This document shows, in pieces, positions 11,151 through 21,824 of a DNA stretch of 64,000 nucleotides. The position numbers and the translations under genes are program-made. Numbering within the stretch: the stretch's first letter is position 1; each line of letters opens with the position of its first letter. The DNA comes from Gracilariopsis chorda. Its lineage: Eukaryota > Rhodophyta > Florideophyceae > Gracilariales > Gracilariaceae. The notes under the pieces are model-generated. The model searched no databases and was not told the origin of the DNA. It was given only the letters and a program-made list of their open reading frames with translations. The DNA lies in NCBI GenBank assembly GCA_003194525.1, contig NBIV01000220.1, positions 1 to 64,000 on the forward strand, written 5' to 3'.

Positions 11151-11882
11151 ATGTCACCCAACGCCAGCATCTTTGGTTCTGAGCATTATTCCCAAGCAAC
11201 CACTCTTCGCAACTTGTGTAATGCAAATTCACAGTCCTCTGTCCTCAGTCGCGACGTTGTATTAGTAATCGATAGAACAGTGCCAACATTGGGTTTTCCT
11301 TTGTACTGTTCAGTTGCTCATGTTTTAGGTGTATTACATCAGGCTGAACAACCCAAGATAAGAGCAGTTTTCCCTGATTGGTGAATTAAAACCGTACGAT
11401 TTTCTGACGTAGTTCTTGGTTGTAGAACCAGAGACGAAATTTCTCCCTTCGCCACTGTGAAAGTCCTAGAGCAGCAAGCCCTTACTATTGCCCTGGACGG
11501 GTTTGATAAAAGTCGAAGAGTTCATGGAGTTCTCATGGACGAAAATAATCACCATCAAGCGATTCCAATTGAACTTAGTTGCAGAAGACCGTTCAACCTA
11601 TCCGAAAGTGCAAATCTAGAAACCGTACAAATCATTTCTACTCTCATAACCATTACCACTGTGAACGGGGTTCGTTTTAAAACAACGAACACGCCCTTGG
11701 AGCCTTGTAAACAGTGGCTTGAAACAGTCCCAAACGTAACCTTGAAGCAGCAAAGTATTCATGTCAACATAACAAGAGAACCTTACTCTGACCTTCAACC
11801 AATTTACGACTTCAGAGTTGCAACGCTAGAACACTCAATTGTCAATATGCGCCACGGTTATCCAAAAGAGATGCTCTTATAA
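11151..11882 (+). pseudogene. Unknown 244-codon frame with one TGA, copy A
   Basis: One frame runs from ATG 11151 to TAA 11880-11882, broken only by TGA at 11382-11384 (after FPDW). It continues IKTVRFSDVVLGC and on through about 165 further codons. The second half reads like a beta-rich globular protein with many Val, Ile and Thr, and an N-glycosylation-like NIT. No family recognised. CGA is a likely ancestral codon. The preceding 1 kb holds only degraded repeats. Confidence 0.45.
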
Positions 11883-12169
11883 ATTTAAGCCCTACATGAT
11901 ACATGACGCTCCGTCGCCTGTGTGCAACACTTCCTTCGAGCAGTTCCACCACAAACTCAAAAAACGAGAATGTCTGGGTTGGGGTTGTAGACGCTAGTTG
12001 ATAACTCTTTTTCAGCATGAATTCTCGCGAGAGAGAAGGCGAAGCATACAGTGCGTTAGGATTATTGCTACCGGAGAATGCAGCGTGTAACTCGCCTGGC
12101 AGAGTAGCGGGTGGAACAATCTTGTAGTAATTCGAATTACGGCGCCAGAAAGAGGTGCATGGACCCATT

Positions 12170-14060
12170 CACAACGCATCCATTTTCTTGAACTCGACCG
12201 GTGTGTCGAATGGCGAATGTCGCAGGTTGTGGCTTGCTATTGCAAGGTATGAAAAAGATGCAGAAGACCAAACGTCTGCCAGAGGCGGTCTAGAGAAGGT
12301 TGAGAATCTTGAAGCGTTTTAGGAGAGCCAGTGATGTTGCTGCAATATTGTGCAAATACGCCGAGATGGAGCTCCAATGCTGCAGAGAGATGAATGAAAT
12401 TGAGGTTTTACGAAGAACACTGGAGTTCCTAGAATCCCAGAAACGTTGGTGGTGGTGTAACTGAACAGTTGTGCTGGTCAGTGAGGTGGGGCGCTAGCGA
12501 GGGGGCAATTACAGCAGTGGCGATCAGACACGCGAATGCTGTGAGACAGAGACACCAAATCCCGGTTGCGAACAAGGTGAGGTGATGACATTCTGGGATG
12601 TGGTGGTGGCAGGAGCGCAGCGTAGATATTAAATAACTGAGCATAACACGGCGAAGGCACGCGCATGCACACACAACCTGTGCTTCATTACGCCGCACTT
12701 CATCCACGGCGTCCATACGCTGCACAGCCCCCACTCATAGCCCACGGGCTCGCACAACCGCTCTTGGAGCAGAAAGGTGGCGCGCGCGAGAACGTGTGCC
12801 CGTGGCGCAACGCGCGGCACGGCATCCATTGCGCACGCTCAGGCTGATCACAACGAGCCTACAAGTGAGATGCAGGGGCGATGACGGGGACGGCGACAGC
12901 AACATCGTGCTGCATGGCATAAGCTGTCGTGGGTTATGAGAATACTGCTGACGTGGGCGCGCACTGAGATGAGCGCAGAACTGGAGAGGCGTGCGCGGCT
13001 TCTAGTGATGTGTGAAGAAAGTCCTCTCTAACCTTATATTTTAGGTTCCAAGCTACCGAAGGGTACGAGGACCTCCCGACATGGTCATGAAGGTTTTATG
13101 GCCATCAGGAATACCCAAAACCTCTACATATATTTCAAATCATCTAATGAGAATTGTTTAAGAATAACCATTCATCCTTTGACTACAATAAAGAAATATT
13201 AAGATTGTTTTCCACTTCTCCAGTTTTCTTTTGCTTCCTTTCTGTTCTCAACGTGATTTTCCTCCCTGTCGTTCTTCCGAATTAATTGATCTTAGTGCCG
13301 CTCAAGCCATTTCAGACCTCTTACAAGTATTTCATTCTTCGTTCTGTGTAGCATTTGGAATGCATTGGTATCGGTATGCCGGATCGTGAGCTGAGTCGAG
13401 GACGACATTCATAGTATGGTGCTACAGTACATGGCTGTCCAGCAAGTACTATGAATGTAACCTTTTTATGGAGGAATGTGAACCATGGATGGTAATCTGG
13501 CACTGCACTGCTGTGCATGGTACTGTAGTGGGCCGCCACTAATTAATTAATTATTTTCTCATATTTTATTACTATAGTTAGTGGAGAGCCACACATTTAG
13601 ACACTACTGTCAGACTATCGAATGGCTTCGCAGCCTAGTAAAGGGTGACCTGCCCAGGTGAGGGAGGCGAAGGCCAACCAACACCCTCAGCTCTTGACCC
13701 TTTGGTAAGACCGTCAGCAACCCTGAGTCGTTCACGACACAGGGGCACCTATACTATCAGTACTTAATCGTTTCTGAGCTATAGCTCTTTGTTCCGAGGA
13801 TATCCTCACGTGTTTTACAGCTGACTGTTCTCGTTTTGCTCTTTTGTTTATTGATATTGTTGTGTTTGCCACAGGACCGTCTAATACTCTTATCTTTTGG
13901 CTACGCTGAGTCTCAGCTCTCGGATACGCTGTTCACGCACGTGACATTCGTACTGCTGGTGCTCCCACCTTGGCACTGATCTTCTAGCCCCGTTGCCCGC
14001 AAGGCAACACCCATATTCGTGGTTCGTTTGTGGCTTTCCACCCCGCTACCGAGGCCCTTA
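12170..14060. other. No supported gene
   Basis: Only short overlapping frames on both strands, none protein-like. The sequence includes a GC-rich stretch (12650-12860) and an AT-rich stretch (13130-13200, 13540-13580). Copy B equivalent is about 58757-60650. Confidence 0.5.
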
Positions 14061-14066
14061 TAGGCA

Positions 14067-14504
14067 TTAGTCGAATACCACATTCTGTACTAAACTTGTT
14101 TCAGTTATATGTGAAGGAGTTGATGACGAAGATGGCTCTTTTTGCTCATGTGTTCGTTCTCGATGACGTTTCTTCCGCTTTATAAACCATTTCAGTTCGC
14201 GGGAAGATAATCCCATAGAATCATTTACTTTATAGCACTTGCGATAGTTGCTGAAGATCTTTGTACTGGTTGGAGGAATCAATCGTCGGCAGTGCAGACA
14301 AGTTGGGGTTTGAGAACGGTTACATCTCTTCAACAATGCATTCAGGCAATGAGAAGGGCAAGAATGTTCGCATTTAGTTGCAGTAACGGTATTTTCCAGA
14401 TCTTGTAAATAAATATGACATGTTCGAGGATAATGTGGAGAAATGGATTGATGAATTAGTATTAAAGACAAACAAGTGCGAATGTTCTTGTACTGACGTC
14501 CCAC
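14067..14504 (-). pseudogene. Degenerate RING-like zinc-finger protein, copy A
   Basis: A 145-residue frame carries TCHIYLQDLEN, then TKCEHSCPSHCLNALLKRC, then TPTCLHCRRLI. The spacing resembles a C3HC4 RING finger: paired ligands, C-x-H, C-x2-C, and a final C-x2-C followed by Arg. RING fingers usually mark E3 ubiquitin ligases. Two ligand positions look wrong: Tyr replaces the second Cys of the first pair, and CEHSCPSHC has the inner Cys one place early. A basic C-terminal stretch (KRKKRHRER) follows. It lies just downstream of the WD40 relic on the same strand. Confidence 0.5.
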
Positions 14505-14549
14505 TAGATGATATCGGGTTACTTCAAACAGTGCGTTAGTGACAAGCAG

Positions 14550-14905
14550 TTAAAACATTACTAGAAAGAACATCATTAAAATTTTACCCACTGCGTTGTA
14601 CGACACAACTCGCGAGCCATCCTCGTTCACGGCACCTACAACGACATAGCTGTCGTGCGCAAGAGGTTGTTCTTTAGGCTCTCCGCTGCCCACGTCCAGT
14701 ACCCGCACAGTCTTGTCTGACGATCCGAACACAACAAGTTCTCCATCTATACTCCCTGCAACGGTCACCGCATCCCTGTGACCAACGAGCGGTTATCCCA
14801 CGGCCTCTTTGCTCCATACCTCACACATAAACACAGTGTTATCCTACGATCCGGCACCTATCTGACTTCCAACTCCAGTAACATGTCGGAACCCCGAACA
14901 TCATG
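14550..14905 (-). pseudogene. WD40-repeat protein relic, copy A
   Basis: About two WD40 blades read in one frame: VTGVGSQIGAGS, stop, DNTVFMCEVW, then AVG, stop, PLVGHRDAV, then GELVVFGSSDKTVRVLDV and EPKEQPLAHD. The first stop (TAG) sits where WD40 proteins have Trp in a GSWDNTV-type motif (TGG to TAG). The second (TAA) sits where Gln or Glu is usual before PL.GH (CAA to TAA). WD40 repeats form beta-propeller scaffolds. Upstream sequence decays quickly, so this is a fragment. Confidence 0.7.
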
Positions 14906-15249
14906 TTGAAGAGATAGTAACGATACATCATCGTCGTCTGACGAGCACCGAAGTCCATCGTATTTCATGTACTATAAAGTACATTGGCACCGGCCAGAAC
15001 CGTACGCCATAAACGAGTCCCTTGAAAAGGCGTGAGACATGGTCTTGTTCCGACGTTCAGAAATAGACCTTCTCCTCATGGCGAATGCGACAGCTTTGTC
15101 GGTATGGGTCGTATGTCGTTGGCATGAAACAGCAAATCTTGCAATTTTTAAATAGGAACAACCAGAGTCGGCAACTCCGAACCACGAGGCCTCTTCGCCT
15201 TCACGGTTTAGAGCTCTGCACAGATGTGTGCCGTTCGTTTCAATCCAAA

Positions 15250-17413
15250 CGCCTCCTTATTGTAGCGCTGCAAGTAAGTTTGGTTTCGCGCCTGGTTTTG
15301 AGTGGAGTGGGCAAGCGCTTGGTTCTGACGCAAAACGTTGAACGAGTGGTGGAATCGCTTGTTGAACGTCTGATTGATATCACAGTGTAAGGCTCGAGGC
15401 TTCTACCCACGTAAAGCGTAAATATCGCAGAACGATCCAAAGTATACGTTGGCTGCTCGTTTGGGTTTCAAACTATCACGAACAGGGTGCGCGTCAGGAT
15501 GCTGTTGGAGGTACCTTGGGTCCGTTAATAGTTCTCCTATACAAAAGAGAGCTGGCGGAATCCAAACACTTATAGTTTTCTTGGCCTTACTCAGTCCGAT
15601 GAGAGAGGTGAAGTGTGCCCCCCATATAGTAGTGTTGCAAGTAATTTTGTGTTCGCTCTTGGTTTTGAGAGGTGTCAGCAAGCGCTTGGTTCTGACGCAA
15701 AACGTTGAACGAGTGGTGTAGTTGCTGTATATACGTTTTGCATGCCTTCAATGGATGAAGAAATGCTGTGGGCCGGTTCTGAAACAAACGCCTGAGGTCA
15801 AAAAACCTGACTAATGTTAATAGATTACTTGATTCGGATAAAAATCAAGCGCACATTGCAGTTGACAGCGCGGTTTGCGGTTGGTTTTGAGGCATATATG
15901 GCACTTGCCGCATGCATGTCGCATAAGTAGGATTTTTGAGTGCATAGGTAAAGGTTTAGCGCGAAAGTACAGCGTGCCCCAGTGCTTAGTTTTAGCCATG
16001 ATTGCTCCGAACGTTACAGGGGTGTGCCGAAAGTGCAGTCGTGCGCATATGAGCGTGTAGTAGACTTTGGAAGTATACTTTTTGAGCTAGTTTTGCAGGG
16101 TTTGGTGGCATGCTCCATGCCATTGGTGTTCACCGGTTTTTGCAGACCAGGCGCGGGCGATATTTTTTGGCTCATTTGAAAAACGTGGGAAAGCGTTTGG
16201 TTTTGGACAGATGTGCAGAGACGAAGCAACTCGTGACTTTTCGCACACTAATCAAATATACCAAACTGCTTGGTTTTGGGCATATTTGGGCCAAAGCAAG
16301 CAGTTCGGGCATGTTTACGCACATTGTGCAAATAATCAAAAGCGCGTAGTTTTGGGCACATTTGCCCCACCCAAGCAATGCTGGGATATTTTCGCAAATT
16401 GTACCAATATGTGAAAGGGGTTGGTTTTGCGGAGATTTTCCGAGGCCAGGCAAATCGTGAATTGTTTTTGTACATTGTACACAGCTGCAAAAGCGCTTCG
16501 TTTTTGAAACTTTTGCCCAATACAGGAAATATGGGCAAGTTTACGCATATTGTGCAAAAAGACGAAAGCTCTTGGTTTTGGGGAGATTTGCGGAAACCAA
16601 GGAATGCTTGTGTTTTCCAAGCATTTTACAAATGTGCGAAAGTGGTTCGTACTGGACACATTTGCCCAGACGTAGCAATGCGGGCATGTTTAGGCAAATT
16701 GAAGAAGTATGCCAAAACGCTTTGAATTAGAGAGGGTCCAAGAAAAAATGAAAAGCCTTGGTGTAAAAGATTTGGTTTGTTAAATGTCGGGGTCCTTACT
16801 TTGGTTTTCTTAGCATTAGGAAATGTTCTATTTTTTTGTCTTTCTTTGATATGGAAATGTTGGGGGGTTTTAGTTGTTTGTGGTGCACTTGGAGAAAAGC
16901 AGAAGAAGTACAAAATTATCTATCGAGGTACAGTGAGGGGTTGAATACCGAAACAAATTGTTTAAGGGGTCTCGGCAAGTGCTTAGTTCTGACGCACAAC
17001 GTTGAACGGGAGGTGGGATAGCTTTTTGAAGGTCTGATTGATATCACAGTGTAAGGCTCGAGGCACTTATCTGCATAAAGCGCAAATATCGCACAATGAT
17101 CGAAAGTAGAGGTTGGCTACTCGTTTGGGTTTGAAACCATCACGAACAGGCTGCGCATGAGGATCCTGTTGGAGGTACCTTGGTTCACTGAAAAGTCCCC
17201 CTATACAAAAGAGAGCTGGCGGAATTCCATCGCTTGGAGTTCTCTTGGCCTTACTCAGTCCGATGGGAGAGGTGATGTCCGGAGCCCATATAGGAGTGGG
17301 GCGAGTAGTTTTGGGTTTGATGTTGGTTTTGAGAAGTATCAGCAAGCGCTTGGTTCTCACGCAACACGTTGAACGAGTGGTGGAGTCGCTTTAGTACGTC
17401 CTTCATGCTTTCA
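15250..17413. repeat. Composite subtelomere-like repeat block, copy A
   Basis: The block is built of related modules. The head module CAAGCGCTTGGTTCTGACGC / AACGTTGAACGAGTGGTGG recurs near 15305, 15675, 16975 and 17340. A 366-bp-type element spans about 15631-15995. A roughly 450-bp segment at 15280-15740 recurs at 16975-17420 and keeps a minus-strand frame of 90-odd codons in both (shared IGLSKAK and PPALFCIG), so it may derive from a coding transposon. A 75-bp minisatellite follows at 16180-16725. Repeated in copy B at 61840-64000. Confidence 0.75.
16180..16725. repeat. 75-bp hairpin minisatellite, array 1
   Basis: About seven degenerate units, period near 75 bp, each starting with a GAAAGCGCTTGGTTTTGG-type motif. 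Each unit contains two imperfect inverted repeats: GCTTGGTTTTGGGC against GCCCAAAACAAGC, and CGCACATT against AATGTGCG. Copy B is at 62770-63310. Confidence 0.8.
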
Positions 17414-17859
17414 ATGGATAACAAATCGCTGTGAACCGGTTATGAAACAAACATTTGAGCTTAAGAAACGAGGTTAAACTCTATAGATTGCTGGGATTAG
17501 CTAAAAACCACGGGCAAACTTCAGAACATTAGTATTTGACATCACATTGCGCTTGAGTTTAGGCATATATGACTCATGCCGCACACATGTCTTGAAAGTA
17601 GGGTTTTTGGGTGCATAGGTAAAGGATTAGCGCGCCACCGCAGGTTCCCCCAGCGCTTGGTTTTAGCCATCATTTGGCAGAACGTTTTACGGTTGTCCCA
17701 AAAGTGCGGGCGCGCGCACATATGCGTTTTGTAATCTTTGGAAGGATGTTTTCTGAGCTCGTTTCGCAAGGTTTGGTCGCATGCTCCATGCGCCTGTTTT
17801 TAGCCAGCTTTTCGGAGGCCAGGCTGGGGGGAAGTTTTCTTGGCTCGTTGAAGATTGTG

Positions 17860-18085
17860 GGAAAGCGCTTGGTTTTGGACAGATTTGCAGAAACCAAGAA
17901 ACGCTTGAATGTTTCGCACATTGTAGAAATGTACGAAAGCGCTTGCTTTTGGGCCCATCTGCCCGAAACAAGCAATTGAGGCATGTTTATGCGCATTGTC
18001 CAAATGTTCGAAAGCGCTTGGTTTTGGTCACATTTACCCCAAACAAGCAATGCGTGTATGTTTTCCCACATTGGTGGATTGTGAG
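17860..18085. repeat. 75-bp hairpin minisatellite, array 2
   Basis: About three units with the same period and hairpin arms as at 16180-16725. It is preceded at 17300-17660 by a 366-bp-type element, and so repeats the module order. Confidence 0.78.
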
Positions 18086-18183
18086 GGCCGTGCTTAGGTG
18101 AGATGGGTTGTAATGCGGGAACGAGGCGCTTCGCGGGAGGGATGGTGCTCTGGTTTTCAGGATTCTCGCCAAAAGAGCGCGTC

Positions 18184-18528
18184 TTAGCGGTATGTGTGCG
18201 ACAAAATGAGTAGTGTATGCCATATGGTGGACCATTCTTTGTACTTACTGAGCTCAGTGTGTCGCTTTCCACTGACATCGTGTGGGGTGCGTGTGTAAAT
18301 GAGCTCTGCAGTGTGAACCGTATGCTCAGCTTCATTTTGCGCAGTGTAGATATATTCTTCCAGGATGGCCTCGGAGAGCGTTTTCTCAATGTCGAATGCG
18401 GCGGTGGAGGAAATAAGAGCGATGATTCCTAATGTGAAGTTGTGGTAATTGGCAAAGGTTAGTTTAAACCCAGTGCCTAGCAAACAGGAGCTAGTGATTC
18501 GGCGAATGTTTCTAGCGTCCAGTGGCAT
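18184..18528 (-). pseudogene. Fragment of a telomere-linked helicase gene (N-terminal recombinase-like domain)
   Basis: A 114-codon minus-strand frame matches residues of about 125-225 of the helicase at 34786-38034. Shared landmarks are TFANYHNFTLGI against TFADYRNFSAGI, HTVHTAELIYTRTP against HSAHTAEMLYARTP, and LSKYKEWSTIWHTLL against LSKYREWSTQWHTLL. The tyrosine-recombinase-like His and Tyr positions are kept. The helicase part is absent: downstream of 18184 the sequence becomes unrelated and then 75-bp minisatellite. It lies between minisatellite (to 18085) and TTTAGGG-like repeats (from 18726), as expected for a broken subtelomeric gene copy. Confidence 0.8.
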
Positions 18529-18725
18529 GCCATGTGTTGAGAAAAATATACGGAAATGTGCCTATTTTTGGGTTTCGCCATGTAGAGCTGAAAGGAACCA
18601 GGTTTCGAGCGCGCGAAAAAAAGAAAGAGTTCAGCTGTCTTTGTGTCTAGGAAGCGTTAAATTGGGCAAGCGCCTCGTTCAGCACTTTGTGTTTCGACTG
18701 AGTGCGTGATGAGAACGGGTTGAGA

Positions 18726-18781
18726 GTTTAGGGGAGTTTAGGGGTTTTTAGGGGTTTTTAGGCAACTTTAGGGATTTTTTG
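18726..18781 (+). repeat. Degenerate telomere-like repeats
   Basis: Five successive units resembling TTTAGGGG or TTTTTAGGGG, close to the plant/algal TTTAGGG telomere type but irregular. Followed at once by a tRNA-like segment. Confidence 0.6.
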
Positions 18782-18811
18782 TATCTAGGGGTGAGAATGT
18801 GCGGCATTGCT

Positions 18812-18890
18812 GCCTGCCAAACAGTGAGAATCGAACCCCTGACCTGTGGAAAATATTTTTCAGGTATGAACCACTGACCTAACCGTACTC
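18812..18890 (-). other. tRNA-like sequence (degenerate tRNA or tRNA-derived SINE head)
   Basis: On the minus strand there is an A-box-like TTAGGTCAGTGGTT with a possible D stem (AGGT/ACCT), and about 40 bp later a B-box-like GGGGTTCGATTCTC. The anticodon and acceptor stems do not form convincingly, so a functional tRNA is unlikely. Confidence 0.4.
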
Positions 18891-19014
18891 ATTTGATTGG
18901 GCTTATGGCCTAGCATCTTTTCCTCTATGGTAGGAACTCTTATCGAGATATCTACCTATGGTATACGGCAATCGGTACTTGAAGACGATGGCAACTATTC
19001 TGCGAACCGTCTTC

Positions 19015-19747
19015 TAGTAGTGTTGCAAGTAAGTTTGGGTTTGCGCTTGGTTTTGAGGGGTGTCAGCAAGCGCTTGGTTCTGACGCAAAACGTTGAACGA
19101 GTGGTGGAATCGCTGTATCTACGCTTTTCATGCCCTCAGAGGATGACAAAGCGCTGTGCGCCGGTTATGAAACAAACGCTTGAGCTCAAAAAATCTGGCT
19201 AAATATTATAGATTGCTTGGGTCGGCTAAAAACCAAGCGCGTACATCAAATAATTAGGATTTGAGATCCCCGTTTGCGCTTGATGTTTGGCATATATGGC
19301 ACGTGCCACGTGCATGTCGTGTAAGTAGCGTAATTGAGCGCATTTTTAAAGGTTTAACGCGCCAATACAGGGTGCCGTTATAGTAGTGTTGCAAGTAAGT
19401 TTGGGTTTGCCCTTGGTTTTGAGGGGTGTTGGCAAGCGCTTGGTTCTGACGCAAAACGTTGAACGAGTGGTGGAATCGCTGTATGTACGTTTTTCATGCC
19501 TTCAGTGGATTACGAAGCGCTGTGCGCCGGTTATGAAACAAACGCTTGAGGTAAAAAAAACGGCTAAATATTATAGAGTGCTAGTGTCGGCTAAAAACCA
19601 AGTGCATACATCAAAACATTACGATTTGACATCGCCGTTTGCGCTTAGTTTTAGGCATATATGGCACATGCCACGTGCATGTGGTGTAAGTAGGGTAATT
19701 GAGCGCATTTTTAAAGGTTTAGGGCGCCAATACAGGGTGCCCCAGCG
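19015..19747 (+). repeat. Tandem pair of 366-bp elements
   Basis: Unit 1 is 19015-19380 and unit 2 is 19381 to about 19747. Both begin TAGTAGTGTTGCAAGTAAG, contain CAAGCGCTTGGTTCTGACGC, a central CAAACGCTTGAG and TGGCAC.TGCCACGTGCATG, and end near CAATACAGGGTGCC. They are about 88% identical by eye. Other members are at about 15631, 17300, 62217 and, more diverged, 29340. Confidence 0.85.
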
Positions 19748-19949
19748 CTTGGTTTTAGCTGTGATTGGTCAGAAGCTTGTAGGGAGGTCCTGAAAGTGCG
19801 TGCGCGCGCATATGTGCGTGTTGGAGGCTTTAGAAGGATAGTTTCTGAGCTGTTTTGGCAAGGTTTGGTCACATGCTCCATGCGCTTGGTTTTAGGCAGC
19901 TTTTCGCAGACCTAGCGCGTGGGAGTTTTTTTCGCTCATATATAGAATG

Positions 19950-20485
19950 TGGGAAAGCGCTTGGTTTTGGACTGCCTTGCAGAAACCAAGCAACACGTGA
20001 ATATTTTGCACTTTTTACAAATGTAAGAAAGCGCTTTGTTTTGGACACATTTTCCCAAAACAAGCATTTCGGGCATGTTTACCCACATTGTGCAAATGAT
20101 CGAAAGAGCTTGGTTTTGGGCACATTTACCGCAACCTAGCAATGTGGGGGTGTTTTCGCACATTGTAGAAATATGCGAAAGCGCTCGGTTTTAGGTCATT
20201 TAAGTGAGACCACGCAAAGCGTGGATTTATTTTGCACATTGTACAAAACTGCAAAAGCGCTTGGTTTTTGCAACATTTGCTAAAACCATGCAATGCGGGC
20301 ATGTTAACCCATATTGTGCCAAAGGGCGAAAGCACTTGGTTTTTAGGAGATTTGTGGAAACCAAGGAATGCGTTTTTTTAGATGTTTGACAAATGTTTAG
20401 GGCTTTGTAGTACTGGTCATATTTGCCCAAACGAAGCATTGCGGGCATGTTTACGCACATGGAACAAATGAGACAAAGCGGGCTT
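19950..20485. repeat. 75-bp hairpin minisatellite, array 3
   Basis: About seven units starting near 19953, 20028, 20102, 20177, 20253, 20329 and 20400, so the period is 74-76 bp. Same two inverted repeats per unit as array 1. It directly follows the tandem 366-bp elements. Confidence 0.82.
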
Positions 20486-20499
20486 TTATTAGGGAGCCT

Positions 20500-20862
20500 C
20501 CGAGAAAGAATGAAGAGCCTTGATATTAAAAATTAGGGGTTTGAAATCTAGCGGTTTATACTTTGGTGTTTTTAGCATTAAGAAAGGCTTTATGTTATTG
20601 TAGGAACCTTCATATTAAAGTTTAGGGTTTTTAAATGTAAGGGTGTTTACGGGAATACATTAGCATTAGGAAATGTTATATATTATTGTACTCCCTTGAT
20701 ATGGCAATGTTAGGAGGTTTTAGTTGTTTTAGGTGCAGTTGGAGAAAAACAGGAGACGTACAAAGTTTTATATCGAGGTAGCGTGGGGGGGTGAATACTG
20801 ATAAGAAAGTTTTGCATATTAGGCGTTTTAGGGAGCTGGGATGTTGTTTTAAAGGTTTAGCG
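20500..20862. repeat. T/G-rich telomere-like module
   Basis: Homologous to 16730-16975: shared AGCATTAGGAAATGTT, GATATGG.AATGTT, GGTTTTAGTTGTTT and TATCGAGGTA. It contains scattered TTTAGGG, TTAGGGG and TTTTAGG. It closes the repeated module order (366-bp element, minisatellite, this module). Confidence 0.65.
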
Positions 20863-21123
20863 CTACAGGGTGTTAGGGTTGTATATAAACTGTTCCAGGA
20901 ATCCCGCACGCGTTTCTAGCGTTATAAAGGGCTGCTCAAGATTCTCGATGAACATCTGGTGCTCGTAGTCCAAGTTTCTTTTTCGCGCTCGAAGACGAGA
21001 CTTCATGCGACTAAACTGAGCGCGGCTGTTGCAATCTCGAAACCATTTGTCTGCAGTCGTCGAGATGGAAATTGGACTTGAGGGTGCGTAGCTTTCGTCC
21101 TCCGAAGTTCCCATATCGAACAT
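20863..21123 (-). CDS. Hypothetical protein fragment
   Basis: An 86-codon frame with protein-like composition: acidic/Ser-rich start, TADKWFRD, a basic helix RMKSRLRARKRNL, then a hydrophobic C-terminal part. An upstream frame at 21011-21301 overlaps it and may be the displaced N-terminal part after a frameshift. No family recognised; probably a relic. Confidence 0.25.
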   Translation of the reverse strand: MFDMGTSEDESYAPSSPISISTTADKWFRDCNSRAQFSRMKSRLRARKRNLDYEHQMFIENLEQPFITLETRAGFLEQFIYNPNTL

Positions 21124-21824
21124 TTACGCCACTGAAAATGCCTGCGGTAGTCGATGTGACCTCGTACTTGACAAAAGGATCCTTCAATATTTCGATGCGG
21201 GCTCCGATGCCTGCGGTCGTCATGAAGGGTGCAAAATGCCTCGATGCTACCTTTGTAGGACGGGACCAATCAAATTGATCCCCAGATTCTTCTGCAGCCA
21301 ATCTGCTTTAACGCGAAATGATGATGTCTCTGCCGTGTTCCCTTCATCGCGAAGAATGCCGGGTGTGTGGAAAAGAAGATACACCCGGGAATCTTCGGTG
21401 AACTGCTTCACATTTTTGAAAGCGTCTTGAATCTATACGGCTCACTCCAGAGGTTAGATAACTCGCACTTTTGTTTGCTTATGCCCTGTTGCTCTATCGG
21501 GTACAGCATTACCTTAATGAATGCTCGTCCTCAACATCAAGTTTAATCACACTAAAACGATCTGTACACATTGATATATAGGAATCAAACAGCTTTTGGC
21601 GTGTCGGATGGTCCACTTCCTGTTTGTCTGTCTATCTACCTCTCCCAAGAACTCCCTAGCGTTCATGACAAACACTTCTGTTCTGCCTATGCTCTTGACG
21701 ACCCTAATTGAGGTGGCTTCGATTTTCCTCTGCCCCCTGGTTTCTCTTGTTCACTCCGTAGCTCTCACATCTATTATCCTTGAATGTACGTCTTGTGACG
21801 TTGTGGCTTTCATGCCAACACCGT

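Larger units (their letters stand above)
1..17413. repeat. Segmental duplication, copy A
   Basis: This block is repeated in the same orientation at 46608-64000. Position 1 matches 46608 and position 17413 matches 64000, so the match runs off both ends of the window and its true limits are unknown. In one sampled kilobase (about 3.06-4.10 kb) I count roughly a dozen differences, about 1%. Copy A carries a 56-bp segment near 1191-1246 that copy B lacks. Copy B has a 32-bp tandem duplication near 48048-48095. The arrangement fits a tandem array with a period near 46.6 kb, two dispersed copies, or two haplotypes wrongly joined in assembly. Confidence 0.97.

Noticed and set aside
18812-18890. Functional tRNA gene.
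   Set aside because: A- and B-box-like motifs are present, but the anticodon, acceptor and T stems do not pair well.
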